From NCBI RefSeq assembly GCF_963675165.1, contig NC_087383.1, positions 3,254,979 to 3,318,978 on the forward strand: a stretch of DNA of 64,000 nt, in the 5' to 3' direction. Source of the stretch: Halichondria panicea (Eukaryota > Porifera > Demospongiae > Suberitida > Halichondriidae). The notes under the pieces were generated by a model. The model had not been told where the DNA came from. It saw only the letters and a list, made by a program, of their open reading frames with translations, and searched no databases. Shown piece by piece: positions 47,654 through 59,176 of the stretch. The position numbers and the translations under genes were made by a program. Numbering within the stretch: the first letter of the stretch is position 1; each line of letters begins with the position of its first letter.

Positions 47654-48229
47654 ATACTAATAATGTACCTATAATAATTTATTATTAAATGCCAGCATAA
47701 TTATACCAACCCTATACCTCTTAGTCAGTATGTTAGCATTATTGTCTGTACATGCATGTAGCTATATAGCGCACGTTTTCCACTTTGTACATTACGTTTC
47801 GTTAGCACGCTAACATGAAATAAACCGACTTATTTTGAGAGACCTTCACCAGTTCAACCGAGTGTAGTGCAGAGCCTGATTAAAATTTGACCAATTTTTG
47901 GTCAGCAGCTATATAGCTAAAGAGTTCCGCTATAGTCATCAGTTCCTTGCAGGAGTCCTTACTGGTGAGAATATCAGCACTTTCCGAAATTACGTTGTGT
48001 TTGTCCGACTATTGTAACTACCGAACGGCGTCTTCTCTCAGCTGTAAGACAGACAATTCTCAATGTAATTAATAGCTACAATTTGTATAATATAAAATTA
48101 TAGATAGGCTACCAAAGTGGCTTTAAAATGGTCCTTGCATGAATGCCTTATGGTGCATGTCTGTATCTGCTGTAGTTCAGTGTCTGACATAATTATGATG
48201 ATGTCCGATGATTGACACTTTACTTTAAT

Positions 48230-48625
48230 TATAATAGAAAGCAAGCAGACGCTGTTTAGCCTTCAACTATCTAGTGTTGCTGGTTGTCACCGTTGTTTTT
48301 CTTGTCTGTGTTTTCTACAAAATATTTAACTAGCCTTCCACAAGCTCTCCTGGTGGTGTTCTATAGTCTTAGTCTTTTATAACACGTCTTCTTTCTCTTA
48401 ATTAACTCGTCTTCAACTGTGACAAATTGCTACGCATCCTTCTGGTTGACGAAGCAACCACATCGCGCATGCGCAGATTCAGCCTGCATTTTGGTTTCAA
48501 AGCATTATCTCATGGATACTGATGATTATCACTCGTCTGTGGCTATAGTAACTGTCACTCGTGCAATTACAGGCGCTAGGCTCATACGAGTGATAATCCT
48601 CAGTATCTATGGGATGATAATTTAT
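48230..48625. repeat. Dispersed repeat directly upstream of NLR gene
   Basis: Inverted homologue of 13493-13930. The end next to the NLR start is a large palindrome (ATGGATACTGATGATTATC ... GATAATCCTCAGTATCTAT, about 48512-48611), only about 20-130 bp before the first Met. It includes CGCGCATGCGCAGA, an NRF-1-like site. It may supply promoter sequence to the NLR gene, but this is inference from position. Confidence 0.6.
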
Positions 48626-48644
48626 AGCTATATATAATTATATA

Positions 48645-51600
48645 ATGTTCACAGAAACATCCTTTCAGTACAACAGCCAAAGCAGCACATTAACTTCTTT
48701 AACTATGAATGAAGAAATAAACGAATTTGTCGAAAGCTTGAAGGAAGCTTACAGATACAACCGCTTGAGAGACCAAGAACGATGGCCACCAGTTAGAGGA
48801 GAAAGACTGATCAATTTACAATTAGTCGAGGCTAATAAGATAGAGGGATTCGGCGGCAAGACAAAAAATTCTAGACACAATAACAAGCAACCTGAAGATG
48901 ACAAAGACAAGCAACATGAAAATGACAAAGACAAACGCAAATCAATACTCCATACTGACCTGTTCAAGATTGATAGTGGCAAGAAGCCAGTAAGGAAGAT
49001 TATTGTAGAAGGCAATGCTGGGATTGGTAAAAGTACACTGTGTGCCATGCTTGCCGAAGGGTGGGCTGAGGGAGAGATCCTGACACAATTTGATATCATC
49101 ATCATACTTCCACTTCGAGAACCATCGGTGCAATCGGCCAACTCTCTTTCAGACCTACTTCAGCTGTTTAACGTCTCTGAACCTGCTATTATTAACTACG
49201 TCGAGAAGAAGATCAGAAAAGGGCTTCTCATCATAGCTGATGGCTGGGATGAACTCAGTGAAGACAAAAGATCAGAGAATTCATTTCTTCACAAATTCCT
49301 TTTTGGCCTATTTACTTGTGTTGTACTCACATCCCGACCTTCTGCTTCAACTCCTATTCGTAGGCTTATGGATCGTTTTGTCGAGGTGGTGGGTTTTGAC
49401 GAAAAAAATATCAGACAGTACATTAAGGCTGATTTCGAGCAAGATCCGGAGAAAGCTTCTTCTCTTATTGAGCAGCTTGAAAACAATCCACTCATTCAGA
49501 GTGTTTGCTCTGTACCATTAAGTTGTGCTATTGTCTGTGACGTGTGGCACAAAGATCAAACCCTCCCAAGCACAATCACAGAATTGTACTTCAGAATAAC
49601 GCGGTATGTCATGCTACGTGACCTAAACAAAAAATTCCCACAATACGATGTGATGGCACTCGAGAGTTTTGATTCCATTCCTGAAAAGCTTCAGAGAGAG
49701 TTTTGGCTGGTTTGCAGGTTCGCTTATGAGTTTCTGTCCAATGATCAAATAGTCTTCTCAGATAGTGAAATCAGTAAAATTGCATCATTTTCACAAGACA
49801 CCAAGTTTAGTGAAAAAAAATCATTTTTCTTTGGTCTATTACAAACTGCACATTCGATTCTGCCTGGGCAAAGCTCAGTAGGTTATGGGTTATCTTTTCA
49901 CTTTGCTCACCTGACCATCCAGGAGTTCTTGGCTGCTGTTCATATTGTCACTCTATCTCATGAAAAGAAGCAAAAGATTTGCGATAGTTATGCTGGAAAC
50001 GATCGGTTTAATGTAGTCTGGAGATTTGTGCTTGGTCTTGAGGGAGAAAAAAAGTACAGTGGCCATTTTGTCTCGTTAGGTGATGTGTTGGTTGATCAGA
50101 TACTATTTGCATTAAGGGATGAAGATATGTTACTGTGCCACTGCTCATTGGAATCCACGGCTGATGTTGTACACTGTAAAGTAGTCAACAGGATTTGTGT
50201 CAAGTTTAGTGACGATCTTTATAGATCAATCAATACCCCCCTAACTGCTCATGACTGTGTAGCTCTTTTGCACATTTTTGAATCTATATCACATAATTGT
50301 TCTGAGGTCAAGCTCAATTTTTCAGGGAGTCTTAATGAAAAACAACTTCAGAAACTAGCTACTATCCTTATTGATAAAAAGTTGCAAGTAAAAGAATTAA
50401 GTCTCGATAACTGTCAGCTTACAAATGAATGTCTCATGACCTTCTTTAAAAAAGCATCAGCTTCATTTCGACATATTAATGAAGTGTCTCTAGATGGGAA
50501 CCTTGTCACAGATTTACCATTTTCACCCAGCAATAACACAGTAACATGGCTTTCTTTATCTAAAAATCCACTTTGGGAATGTGGCGTCCAGTCACTAGAG
50601 AGAGCTGTATGCGCAGGCTCACTAGTAAAACTTGAGTATCTGTTGCTATCTGGTGCACTTACAAACAGCACAGACATTGTTGATGTCACAGTGTTAGCCA
50701 CACTTCTTCCAGCATTAGCTACACACTGCCCTAATCTGAATTACCTTGATCTCTCTAAGAATAATATCGGTGTGCCAGGAGCTGGTGCAATAGGAGAGGC
50801 ACTTGTAAAACTTGCTATCAATAGGAAGGAGTTAGATCTGAACCTAAGTGAGACCAATCTCGACAGTGTGGCAGCGACAGCATTTTCTGACAAAGTGTTG
50901 GCTATGTTAGTGGATGTTTCAAACCCACTCTCCTGTGGAATTTATTTGCGTGTTAATAAGAATCCACTTGGACACAGCGGCTTGTTAGCTATCTTTAGAA
51001 TGCTCTCTAACAAAAACTGTCCAGTAATGAGACTTGTTCTAGACCACACTCACGCAGTTAATCAAGGCCAATTAACGACATCCTCTTTTGAAACCCTAAC
51101 ATTTCCTGGTCAATGTAGCAAATTAAATGATATATATCTTCAAAACAACAAACCAAGCGGGGACACTCACATAGCATGCTTGACTATGGCTTTAAAAGCC
51201 AATATTTTTGGTAATCTTGAATGGTTGCAACTATCAGAAACTCTCCCTGATAATGCTGAGAAGAACGCTGGAATACTGACTGACCTCTTAACATCCATTG
51301 CCACTCATTGCCCTAATCTGAATAACCTTGATCTCTCTAAGAATAATATCGGTGTGCCAGGAGCTGGTGCAATAGGAGAGGCACTTGTAAAATTTGCTAC
51401 CAATAGGAAGGAGTTAAAACTGAACCTAAGTGAGACTAACCTCGACAGTGTGGCAGCGACAGCATTTTCCGACAATGTGTTGGCTATATTAGTGGATGTT
51501 TCAAACCCACTCTCCTGTGAAATTGATTTGCATGTTGATACAAATCCACTTGGACACAGCGGCTTGTTAGCCATCTTTAGAATGCTCTCTAACAAAAACT

Positions 51601-54600
51601 GTCCAGTAACGAGACTTCATCTGGACCACACTCATGCAGTTAATCAGGGCCAATTAACGGCATCCTCTTTTAAAACCCTAACATTTCCTGGTCAATGTAG
51701 CAAATTAAAAAGCGTATCTCTTCAAAACAACAAACCAAGTGGGAACACTCACGTAGCATGCTTGACTATGGCTTTAAAAGCCAATATTTTTGGTAATCTT
51801 GAGAGGTTGCAACTATCAGAAACTCTCCCTGATAATGCTGAGAAGAACGCTGGAATACTGACTGACCTCTTAACATCCATTGCCACTCATTGCCCTAATC
51901 TGAATGACCTTGATCTCTCTAAGAATAATATTGGTGTGCCAGGAGCTGGTGCAATAGGAGAGGCACTTGTAAAATTTGCTACCAATAGGAAGGAGTTAAA
52001 ACTGAACCTAAGTGAGACTAACCTCGACAGTGTGGCAGCGACAGCATTTTCCGACAATGTGTTGGCTATATTAGTGGATGTTTCAAACCCAATCTCCTGT
52101 GAAATTGATTTGCATGTTGATACAAATCCACTTGGACACAGTGGCTTGTTAGCCATCTTTAGAATGCTCTCTAACAAAAACTGTCCAGTAACGAGACTTC
52201 ATCTGGACCACACTCATGCAGTTAATCAGGGCCAATTAATGGCATCCTCTTTTAAAACCCTAACATTTCCTGGTCAATGTAGCAAATTAAAAAGCGTATC
52301 TCTTCAAAACAACAAACCAAGTGGGGACACTCACGTAGCATGCTTGACTATGGCTTTAAAAGCCAATATTTTTGGTAATCTTCAGAGGTTGCAACTATCA
52401 GACACTCTCCCTGATAATTCTGAGAAGAACGCTGGAATACTGACTGACCTCTTAACATCCATTGCCACTCATTGCCCTAATCTGAATGACCTTGATCTCT
52501 CTAAGAATAATATCGGTGTGCCAGGAGCTGGTGCAATAGGAGAGGCACTTGTAAAATTTGCTACCAATAGGAAGGAGTTAAAACTGAACCTAAGTGAGAC
52601 TAACCTCGACAGTGTGGCAGCGACAGCATTTTCCGACAAAGTGTTGGCTATGTTAGTGGATGTTTCAAACCCACTCTCCTGTGGAATTTATTTGCGTGCA
52701 CGTGTTGATAAGAATCCACTTGGACACAGCGGCTTGTTAGCCATCTTTAGAATGCTCTCTAACAAAAACTGTCCAGTAACGAGACTTTGTCTGGACCACA
52801 CTCATGCAGTTAATCAGGGCCAATTAACGGCATCCTCTTTTAAAACCCTAACATTTCCTGGTCAATGTAGCAAATTAAAAAGCGTATCTCTTCAAAACAA
52901 CAAGCCAAGTGGGGACACTCACGTAGCATGCTTGACTATGGCTTTAAAAGCCAATATTTTTGGTTATCTTGAGAGGTTGCAACTATCAGAAACTCTCCCT
53001 GATAATGCTGAGAAGAACGCTGGAATACTGACTGACCTCTTAACATCCATTGCCACTCATTGCCCTAATCTGAATGACCTTGATCTCTCTAAGAATAATA
53101 TCGGTGTGCCAGGAGCTGGTGCAATAGGAGAGGCACTTGTAAAATTTGCTACCAATAGGAAGAAGTTAAAACTGAACCTAAGTGAGACTAACCTCGACAG
53201 TGTGGCAGCGACAGCATTTTCCAACAATGTGTTGGCTATATTAGTGGATGTTTCAAACCCACTCTCCTGTGAAATTGATTTGCATGTTGATACAAATCCA
53301 CTTGGACACAGTGGCTTGTTAGCCATCTTTAGAATGCTCTCTAACAAAAACTGTCCAGTAACGAGACTTCATCTGGACCACACTCACGCAGTTAATCAGT
53401 GCCAATTAACGGCATCCTCTTTTAAAACCCTAACATTTCCTGGTCAATGTAGCAAATTAAAAAGCATATCTCTTCAAAACAACAAACCAAGCGGGGACAC
53501 TCACGTAGCATGCTTGACTATGGCTATTAAAGCCAATATTTTTGGTAATCTTGAGAGGTTGCAGCTATCAGAAACTCTCCCTGATAATGCTGAGGAGAAC
53601 GCTGGACTACTGACTGACCTCTTAACATCCATTGCCACTCACTGCCCTAATCTGAATGACCTTGATCTCTCTGAGAATAATATCGGTGTGCCAGGAGCTG
53701 GTGCAATAGGAAAGGCACTTGTAAAACTTGCTATCAATAGGAAGGAGTTAGAACTGAACCTAAGTGAGACCAATCTCAACAGTGTGGCAGCGACAGCATT
53801 TTCCGACAATGTGTTGGCTATACTAGCTGATGTTTCAAACCAACTCTCTTGTGAAATTGTTTTGCATGTTGATAAGAATCCACTCAGACACAGCGGCTTG
53901 TTAGCCATCTTTAGAATGCTCTCAAATAAGAACTGTCCAGTAACAAGTCTTGATCTGAAATCGATCATTCACACTTCCATTACTCATCTCGCTCCATTTT
54001 CGAACAACCCTCTTTTCACTTCTCTTAACAGCACTATAACATGTCTCTGCCTTAGTGGAAATTTGTTTCATGGTGAGAACATTTTGATACTAGCCGAATA
54101 TATTCAGTGCTGTGTTTTACTGGAGAGACTTGATTGTGTTGAGTGTCAGCTTACTTCAAACGATATACTTATATTATTGTTGCATCTAAAATCTCAAGAT
54201 ATTCAACGAACCTGTTTGAAACGTTGGAATCTTATAGGAAACAGGATTGATGATCACATAGTTGAAACCCTTACTACACACTTGCCCTCAGTATTCCCTT
54301 GCATAGAAAACATTGATCTAGCAACACCACCAGCATTCTTTCACTTCTTTTACATCAATAATCCTGTGAGTCAACAGGCAGTGGAAACTTTACAACAGTT
54401 TCTAAAGGTAAGGTTGATGTTATAACTGCATGCGTATAACAATGCTCAATGAAAAGTATGTTTTCAGGAGAGAAAGATGTGTCAAGACATAACATTCAGC
54501 CAAGGTCCCAATAAAGAAACAGTGGCTCAAACTACATCATCACTATCGGATGTTGTGCACCCATTGCCAGAGGTATATATATATGCGAGTATAATATAGG

Positions 54601-57600
54601 GACTTGATGTATAATTTATTACCCAAAGAACGTAGAATTATATAAACGAGTAGAATTCGGGTCTTCTATTTAGCGAAGGTAGTACCATGCATGCAATATC
54701 TTAGAGAGCCTCTCGAATTGCTTTCATAACATGTATGATTCTTGAGGCTTGTATGCATGCGTGCTAATGTCAATCAAATGAATTTTATCATCATAATGTC
54801 ATGACGCTGTGTTGGACATGTCCCTCAGGCTACCTCCAGTGATGACGTGCACTCAAACCCTGCATGTGTTCCTCAAGAAATGGATGAGCCAGAGAGTACT
54901 CCAATTACTGCTAGTTGTAATCAACTGAGAGTTTCTGAAACCTCTCCAGTAAGAAGTAGCCACAAAGAAATGCCGAACGGTAAAGAATAAACATAATTAT
55001 ACGACCGTAAATACTTTTTTTTGAGGTTTCAGATCAATTACAGTCATTACCTTGAGGTGTATAATTAGTATCACGAGTGCAATCCAATTGGTATTAAGCG
55101 CAATGCATATAATTATGCTGATTGAGGCTCTTATAATTATGCGAATCTTATTATGCAGCAACTGAAATTTTCCCGGAATCTGAGCGTTCATGTTTGACTA
55201 TTGAAACAAAAAGAGAAATAAAAATCACTGAATTTAATTCAAGAGTAGAAGAAACTGACCTCCCCAAATTAGTGTCCTATTGTGACAACACCCATGACAG
55301 TTCTCTTGATAAGCTGGCCAACCTCTCACCATCTGGACAGCAAAGTGACGACATGAGGGATCTTGCATTGGTGTATAGCACTCAGGCTGTTGTTCATGAT
55401 GTCATAAATGCTCCAGAGGGTTCTCACAAAATATGCAAGCAAAAAGAATTGATCCTTGGTAAGATATTATGCTTTTTCGTATACATGCATGTGTGTATGC
55501 TTTCTGACCACAAACATTGGATACTTACTTAGCAGGCCTCATATACTTTAATGTTATACTATTATAAATGGGTATATCAATATTATATTAATGCTAAGTT
55601 ATATATAATTATGTCCGCGCTAATAATAATTAAACCGTTATAGAAAATCTACTGTTTTGAAAATACCCCCAATTAAAGTTTCCATTCAACTTTAAAACTC
55701 ATACTTTACAAATAATTATTATTGTGCTATATACACTGTAAATCCGTCCCCTAAAAACTGAATTACTACCCATCTTTAATTACTAACCTATAAGGTATAT
55801 AGTTTGCAGATATATATTGCATGAGTGTATCCCTTGTGTATAGGTAACGAATCATTTCCACGGAAAGTCTCGAGTTTGACTGTTGAAACACTAAAGAGAG
55901 AAACTAAAGTCACTGACGAGCAGCTGGACACAAGAGTAGAAGAAATAGATCTTCCCAAATTATCGTCATATTTCGATAACATCCATGACGGTTATCTTGA
56001 GGAGCTGTGCCTGTCATCTGGACAGCAAACTGACGTAAGGAGTCATGCATTTGTACACGGCACTCAGGCTGGAATGTTGCTGGCTTTGAAATACTGGCTG
56101 GATAGAGCTCTTGCAGAGGGCACCTTTAGAGCCTTACTACTCATCTTACTCTCCCTGGACAAAGGAGATGTTGCTATCAAGGTGGCCGAGTACTTATCAG
56201 TCAAAGGTGAGTGCATTGTATAGCTATACTATTTTAACAGGCTTAGTATGTGATGATGCATGCCATGCAGAATAGTATATGCCATACAAGGAAGTAAACT
56301 TGCAATAATTAAGGTATTCTGATTGGCTCCACTCTACATTTAATTAGACGTGAAGCCTGACAACTTCTTAATAGGCCTGGGAAAGAAAGGAAATCTAGTG
56401 TGCATAATCGACTTTGGTATAGCCAAGAAGTATTGCGATGCATCTATAGCAAAAAAATTATGTTGTATATACTGTAGAACGGATTTATAGAATTCGAGGT
56501 AGTGAATGACACTGTATACTGCATGCGTTTCTAACTATTGCCAATTCATGTGCATGCTCACTCTTTGCATTTCTTGATTGCAAATAATTATGTCATAATG
56601 CAATCATCGCATTCGAAACTCACGTTATAATAATTATATGCAGATTCTTGATTATGCATCCCACTGTCGTTGCTGCTAAAACATTTTTGCTATAAAAATG
56701 ATGTAGGAGCTCTTATAGATTATTGGCAAATGGTATATAATGTTCGATGAGAGAGGCCTTATAATTATATATAACCTCGATACATCATTGTCTTGACCTT
56801 AGAAACACTTCATCTACAACATGACACTAAAAAATCTTCAGCTCGGCCTCTTATTTCAGGAGAAAGTGAAAACAAGGTATATATTACCAATTCGCTGATA
56901 TACATTATAATAGCATTCGATCACAATGTTAGATACAGACTGACCCAACTTTATTGATCGTGAGAAAAAGTGACTCATCCACACAAAGAGGTTGGTTTTG
57001 AATTAGTGTGCATGTGCTTTTGTCTAGCTGTTCGATCGTCATTGTCATGTAACTTATTGATCATGAATACACAGATGCCCAAGATTTGAGTCTGCACACC
57101 TTGCAAGCAGAGCTGAGGGACCTCATTGATCCCAAACAGCTTGGGATACAACTCAATGTACCAGCTGAAATCTTATTAAGAGTCCACCATCTCGGTGAGT
57201 GTATATACAATGCATCAGGTAACATAACCTCTTATAACCTCTTATGCCTCGGTGCACATGTCATGCATGCACAAGCGAGGTATACGTATACGGTAGTGTG
57301 TAACTGCATTTGTTTGTGTGTGTGTGTCTGCATGTGCAGACTGCTACAGCTGTTCACGGATCAATGAAGTGCAAGTATAATATAATTATAATATATATTA
57401 AGCTTCTATAATTATTATAGTCATATTTTCTTGAATTTTAATTTGTGGATTTGCAAAAAATAATGCTTGGTTCTCGAGTTATGCCTATAGTTTGACTTAC
57501 TTGGAATGCCATTGCAGAAGAATGCATGCGTAGCAAATCTTTCCCATGGATTGTCTATAGAGCGTTTTCATGTGACGTCACTGACAGTCACATGAAAATC

Positions 57601-58178
57601 AACTTGCCGGCCATTTTAGAGTACAGCTGGCCTCTATTTATCTATAGCTAGCTGCAGAATTTTAGAATGCATTTTCCAAGCGCTGCGAGCAGCATTAGCA
57701 TGGTGCAGCTTGCAACACTCGTTATGGCTCTGCACTATAACGCTATAGCTATTGGTTGCTGCAAGAGTGAGAAAAGACTCTATACTGGTGCAGCAGCCAT
57801 GCAAGATCTAGACTTTTTACTTTTGGCATATTTTTTATCAAAAAAAAATGCATTTTCATCAGATAAGGTAGTACTTTGTATGTAGTTTTGACATCCACCG
57901 AGGCATCAGCATGCTTTTATCTGTTGTATTTTATTCAGAGTTTTGGGGGGCATCTAATTTATATGAATAGTTTATAACACTAATCCATGCACCCTCAAGA
58001 TATTGAAGGTCAGAAGAATGCCCTGTTCCAGTACATTGCCAACAACCACAAGAGCAGAGCGATAACTTGGAGCAAAATTACCGATGCTCTGCACAGCATG
58101 CATTATGGGGACCTCTCACAATACATTGGGGAGAAATACTGCACACACATGCACACGGTGAGACTATGCTGTGTATAA
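48645..58178 (+). CDS. NLR-type gene: NACHT, LRR array, C-terminal Death-like exons
   Basis: Nine exons in consistent phase: 48645-54407, 54468-54572, 54829-54979, 55159-55458, 55844-56206, 56803-56876, 56939-56990, 57075-57194, 58000-58178; predicted 2,368 residues. Exon 1 encodes a short pre-NACHT region ([16 protein letters not shown]), a NACHT NTPase with Walker A (GNAGIGKST, residues 123-131), Walker B ([10 protein letters not shown], 194-203) and sensor (TSRPS, 229-233), helical/winged regions ([14 protein letters not shown]), then RNase-inhibitor-type LRRs to about residue 1915, including an array of 194-residue units. Exons 4 and 5 are duplicates; exon 5 ends in a Death-fold-like segment ([12 protein letters not shown]...[11 protein letters not shown]). 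Exons 8-9 join into a second Death-like domain ([15 protein letters not shown] ... [13 protein letters not shown]). NLRs are cytosolic sensors; a Death fold would recruit adaptors or caspases. The start could also be Met21. No Death or CARD is seen at the N-terminus. Whether all exons form one transcript needs RNA evidence. Confidence 0.82.
50731..53960 (+). repeat. Tandem 582-bp coding repeat in the LRR region
   Basis: Five full units plus a partial sixth, starting at 50731, 51313, 51895, 52477, 53065 and 53647. The period is 582 bp, except unit 4 at 588 bp, which has a 6-bp CGT/GCA slippage giving two extra residues. Each unit is 194 residues, about six leucine-rich repeats of 28-36 residues, opening [19 protein letters not shown]. 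Units differ at few positions. Units 1 and 4 share KVLAMLV and SCGIYLR, while units 2, 3 and 5 share NVLAILV and [12 protein letters not shown], a pattern left by unequal exchange or conversion. Confidence 0.92.
56347..56442 (+). pseudogene. Casein kinase 1 exon fragment inside NLR intron 5
   Basis: A 32-codon open stretch reads [20 protein letters not shown] then [12 protein letters not shown], carrying the CK1 delta/epsilon catalytic loop (D-x-K-P-x-N) and the DFG motif. It begins right after an AG (TTAATTAG) in the same phase as the NLR exon before it, so it looks like a captured CK1 exon with its acceptor. After CDA the similarity ends and the frame reaches a stop about 50 bp later. No other CK1 exon is nearby. 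It is too short to be an active kinase; most likely a relic, or a rarely used alternative exon. Confidence 0.7.
57564..57599. repeat. Short palindrome TTTTCATGTGAC in NLR intron 8
   Basis: Arms GTTTTCATGTGAC and GTCACATGAAAATC around CTGACA-like centre; includes a TGACGTCA site. Probably one end of a miniature element; only this part is clear. Confidence 0.4.
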
Positions 58179-58198
58179 TGTGTAATTTCAGTGTTTTG

Positions 58199-58204
58199 AA
58201 TAAA
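58199..58204 (+). terminator. Polyadenylation signal AATAAA of NLR gene
   Basis: A canonical AATAAA lies 21 bp after the predicted stop codon of the NLR gene. This agrees with the gene ending here, although such hexamers are common in AT-rich DNA. Confidence 0.4.
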
Positions 58205-59176
58205 TCGCATTCAATTTGATACATGCACACAAACACGGTGAGACTATGTTGTATATATAATTATAGTTAAACTATAGTGATTAGTAATTATGCATATCGC
58301 TGCTTTTTTTACATGCATGTGCGAGTGTTTGCTTGCTATTCTAATATGGATAATTATAGTGCATGCATGTTTGCCTGGCTGAAATAAAATAACTGTCCTC
58401 AATACAGGTAGATGTGAATTTGAGTACGAGTCATTAGAGTGCAAAGATTTATTCATTACAATGTTTACGATGTCATTATTTACTTGTTTATTGTTTAGAG
58501 TGTTTTGTAATGTTCATAGGGTGCTCAATACAGTACCTATAATTATATATAGCTACTTAGGTCATTATTAATTTTTACTTGTGTCGTGTAATTATTATAG
58601 ATAAACAACGTACTAGTGTATACGTGTTATCATTGCAATCCTTAGCCTTTATACTTATGCTGCTGTAGTTTTTTAATCATGCATTGGAACACTACATGTA
58701 ACACTTCAAGATTAATATGTACATAGCATGCACTGGTTCAATGACAACGTTAATTTGCAACCAGTTTTGCGTTTCCCATAACGTCACTATCCTGAGTGTA
58801 CGTATATAGTTCATACGAAAATTTGCACCAACAAACTCGCTACATGTATACGGTATGTACTTTGCTTGCTGAAAATAATGGTAAAAGTCAACTTTAAAAC
58901 AACGCTGCTGTCACATTTGATCTGTGTCCTTTTTTCTTTACCCATCCCCCAATATGGGTATTTTACCAAAAACACATTGGTGATTTGACCATAGTATGAT
59001 TTGACTACAGTGTAGGATTGACTTTGGGAAGCACTAAAAATGGTAACAAGAGAAAGCGGGAGATCGAGCTGTACGTCAATTTGTCATAATGTCATGAACA
59101 GTATTTAATTACATTTCTACAATCATATACAGTCATTCAATTTAAATGCCATTTGTGATGCAGTAAAAGTTTCTAT
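58205..59176. other. Intergenic spacer between NLR and CFAP53 (convergent 3' ends)
   Basis: The two flanking genes point towards each other, so this is a region between 3' ends. It is AT-rich, and I see no exon, RNA gene or clear repeat. Confidence 0.5.

Larger units (their letters stand above)
44359..48229. other. Gene-free region between receptor array and NLR gene
   Basis: About 3.9 kb with no supported exon. It contains repeat copy B (about 44885-45025), a 770-bp transposon (46089-46858), and a nested pair of miniature elements (47136-47653). Short open frames here have no recognisable domain, start context or splice partners. Confidence 0.55.

Noticed and set aside
51305-53968. Repeated minus-strand frames starting [11 protein letters not shown]
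   Set aside because: They are antisense shadows of the tandem LRR units and repeat only because the coding strand repeats.
54997-55191. Minus-strand frame in NLR intron 3
   Set aside because: AT-rich chance frame; no motif and antisense to a well-supported gene.
57312-57335. GT-rich run in NLR intron 8
   Set aside because: An ordinary short microsatellite away from splice sites.
57667-57885. 72-residue frame in NLR intron 8
   Set aside because: No domain, and the flanking exons 8 and 9 join in phase without it.
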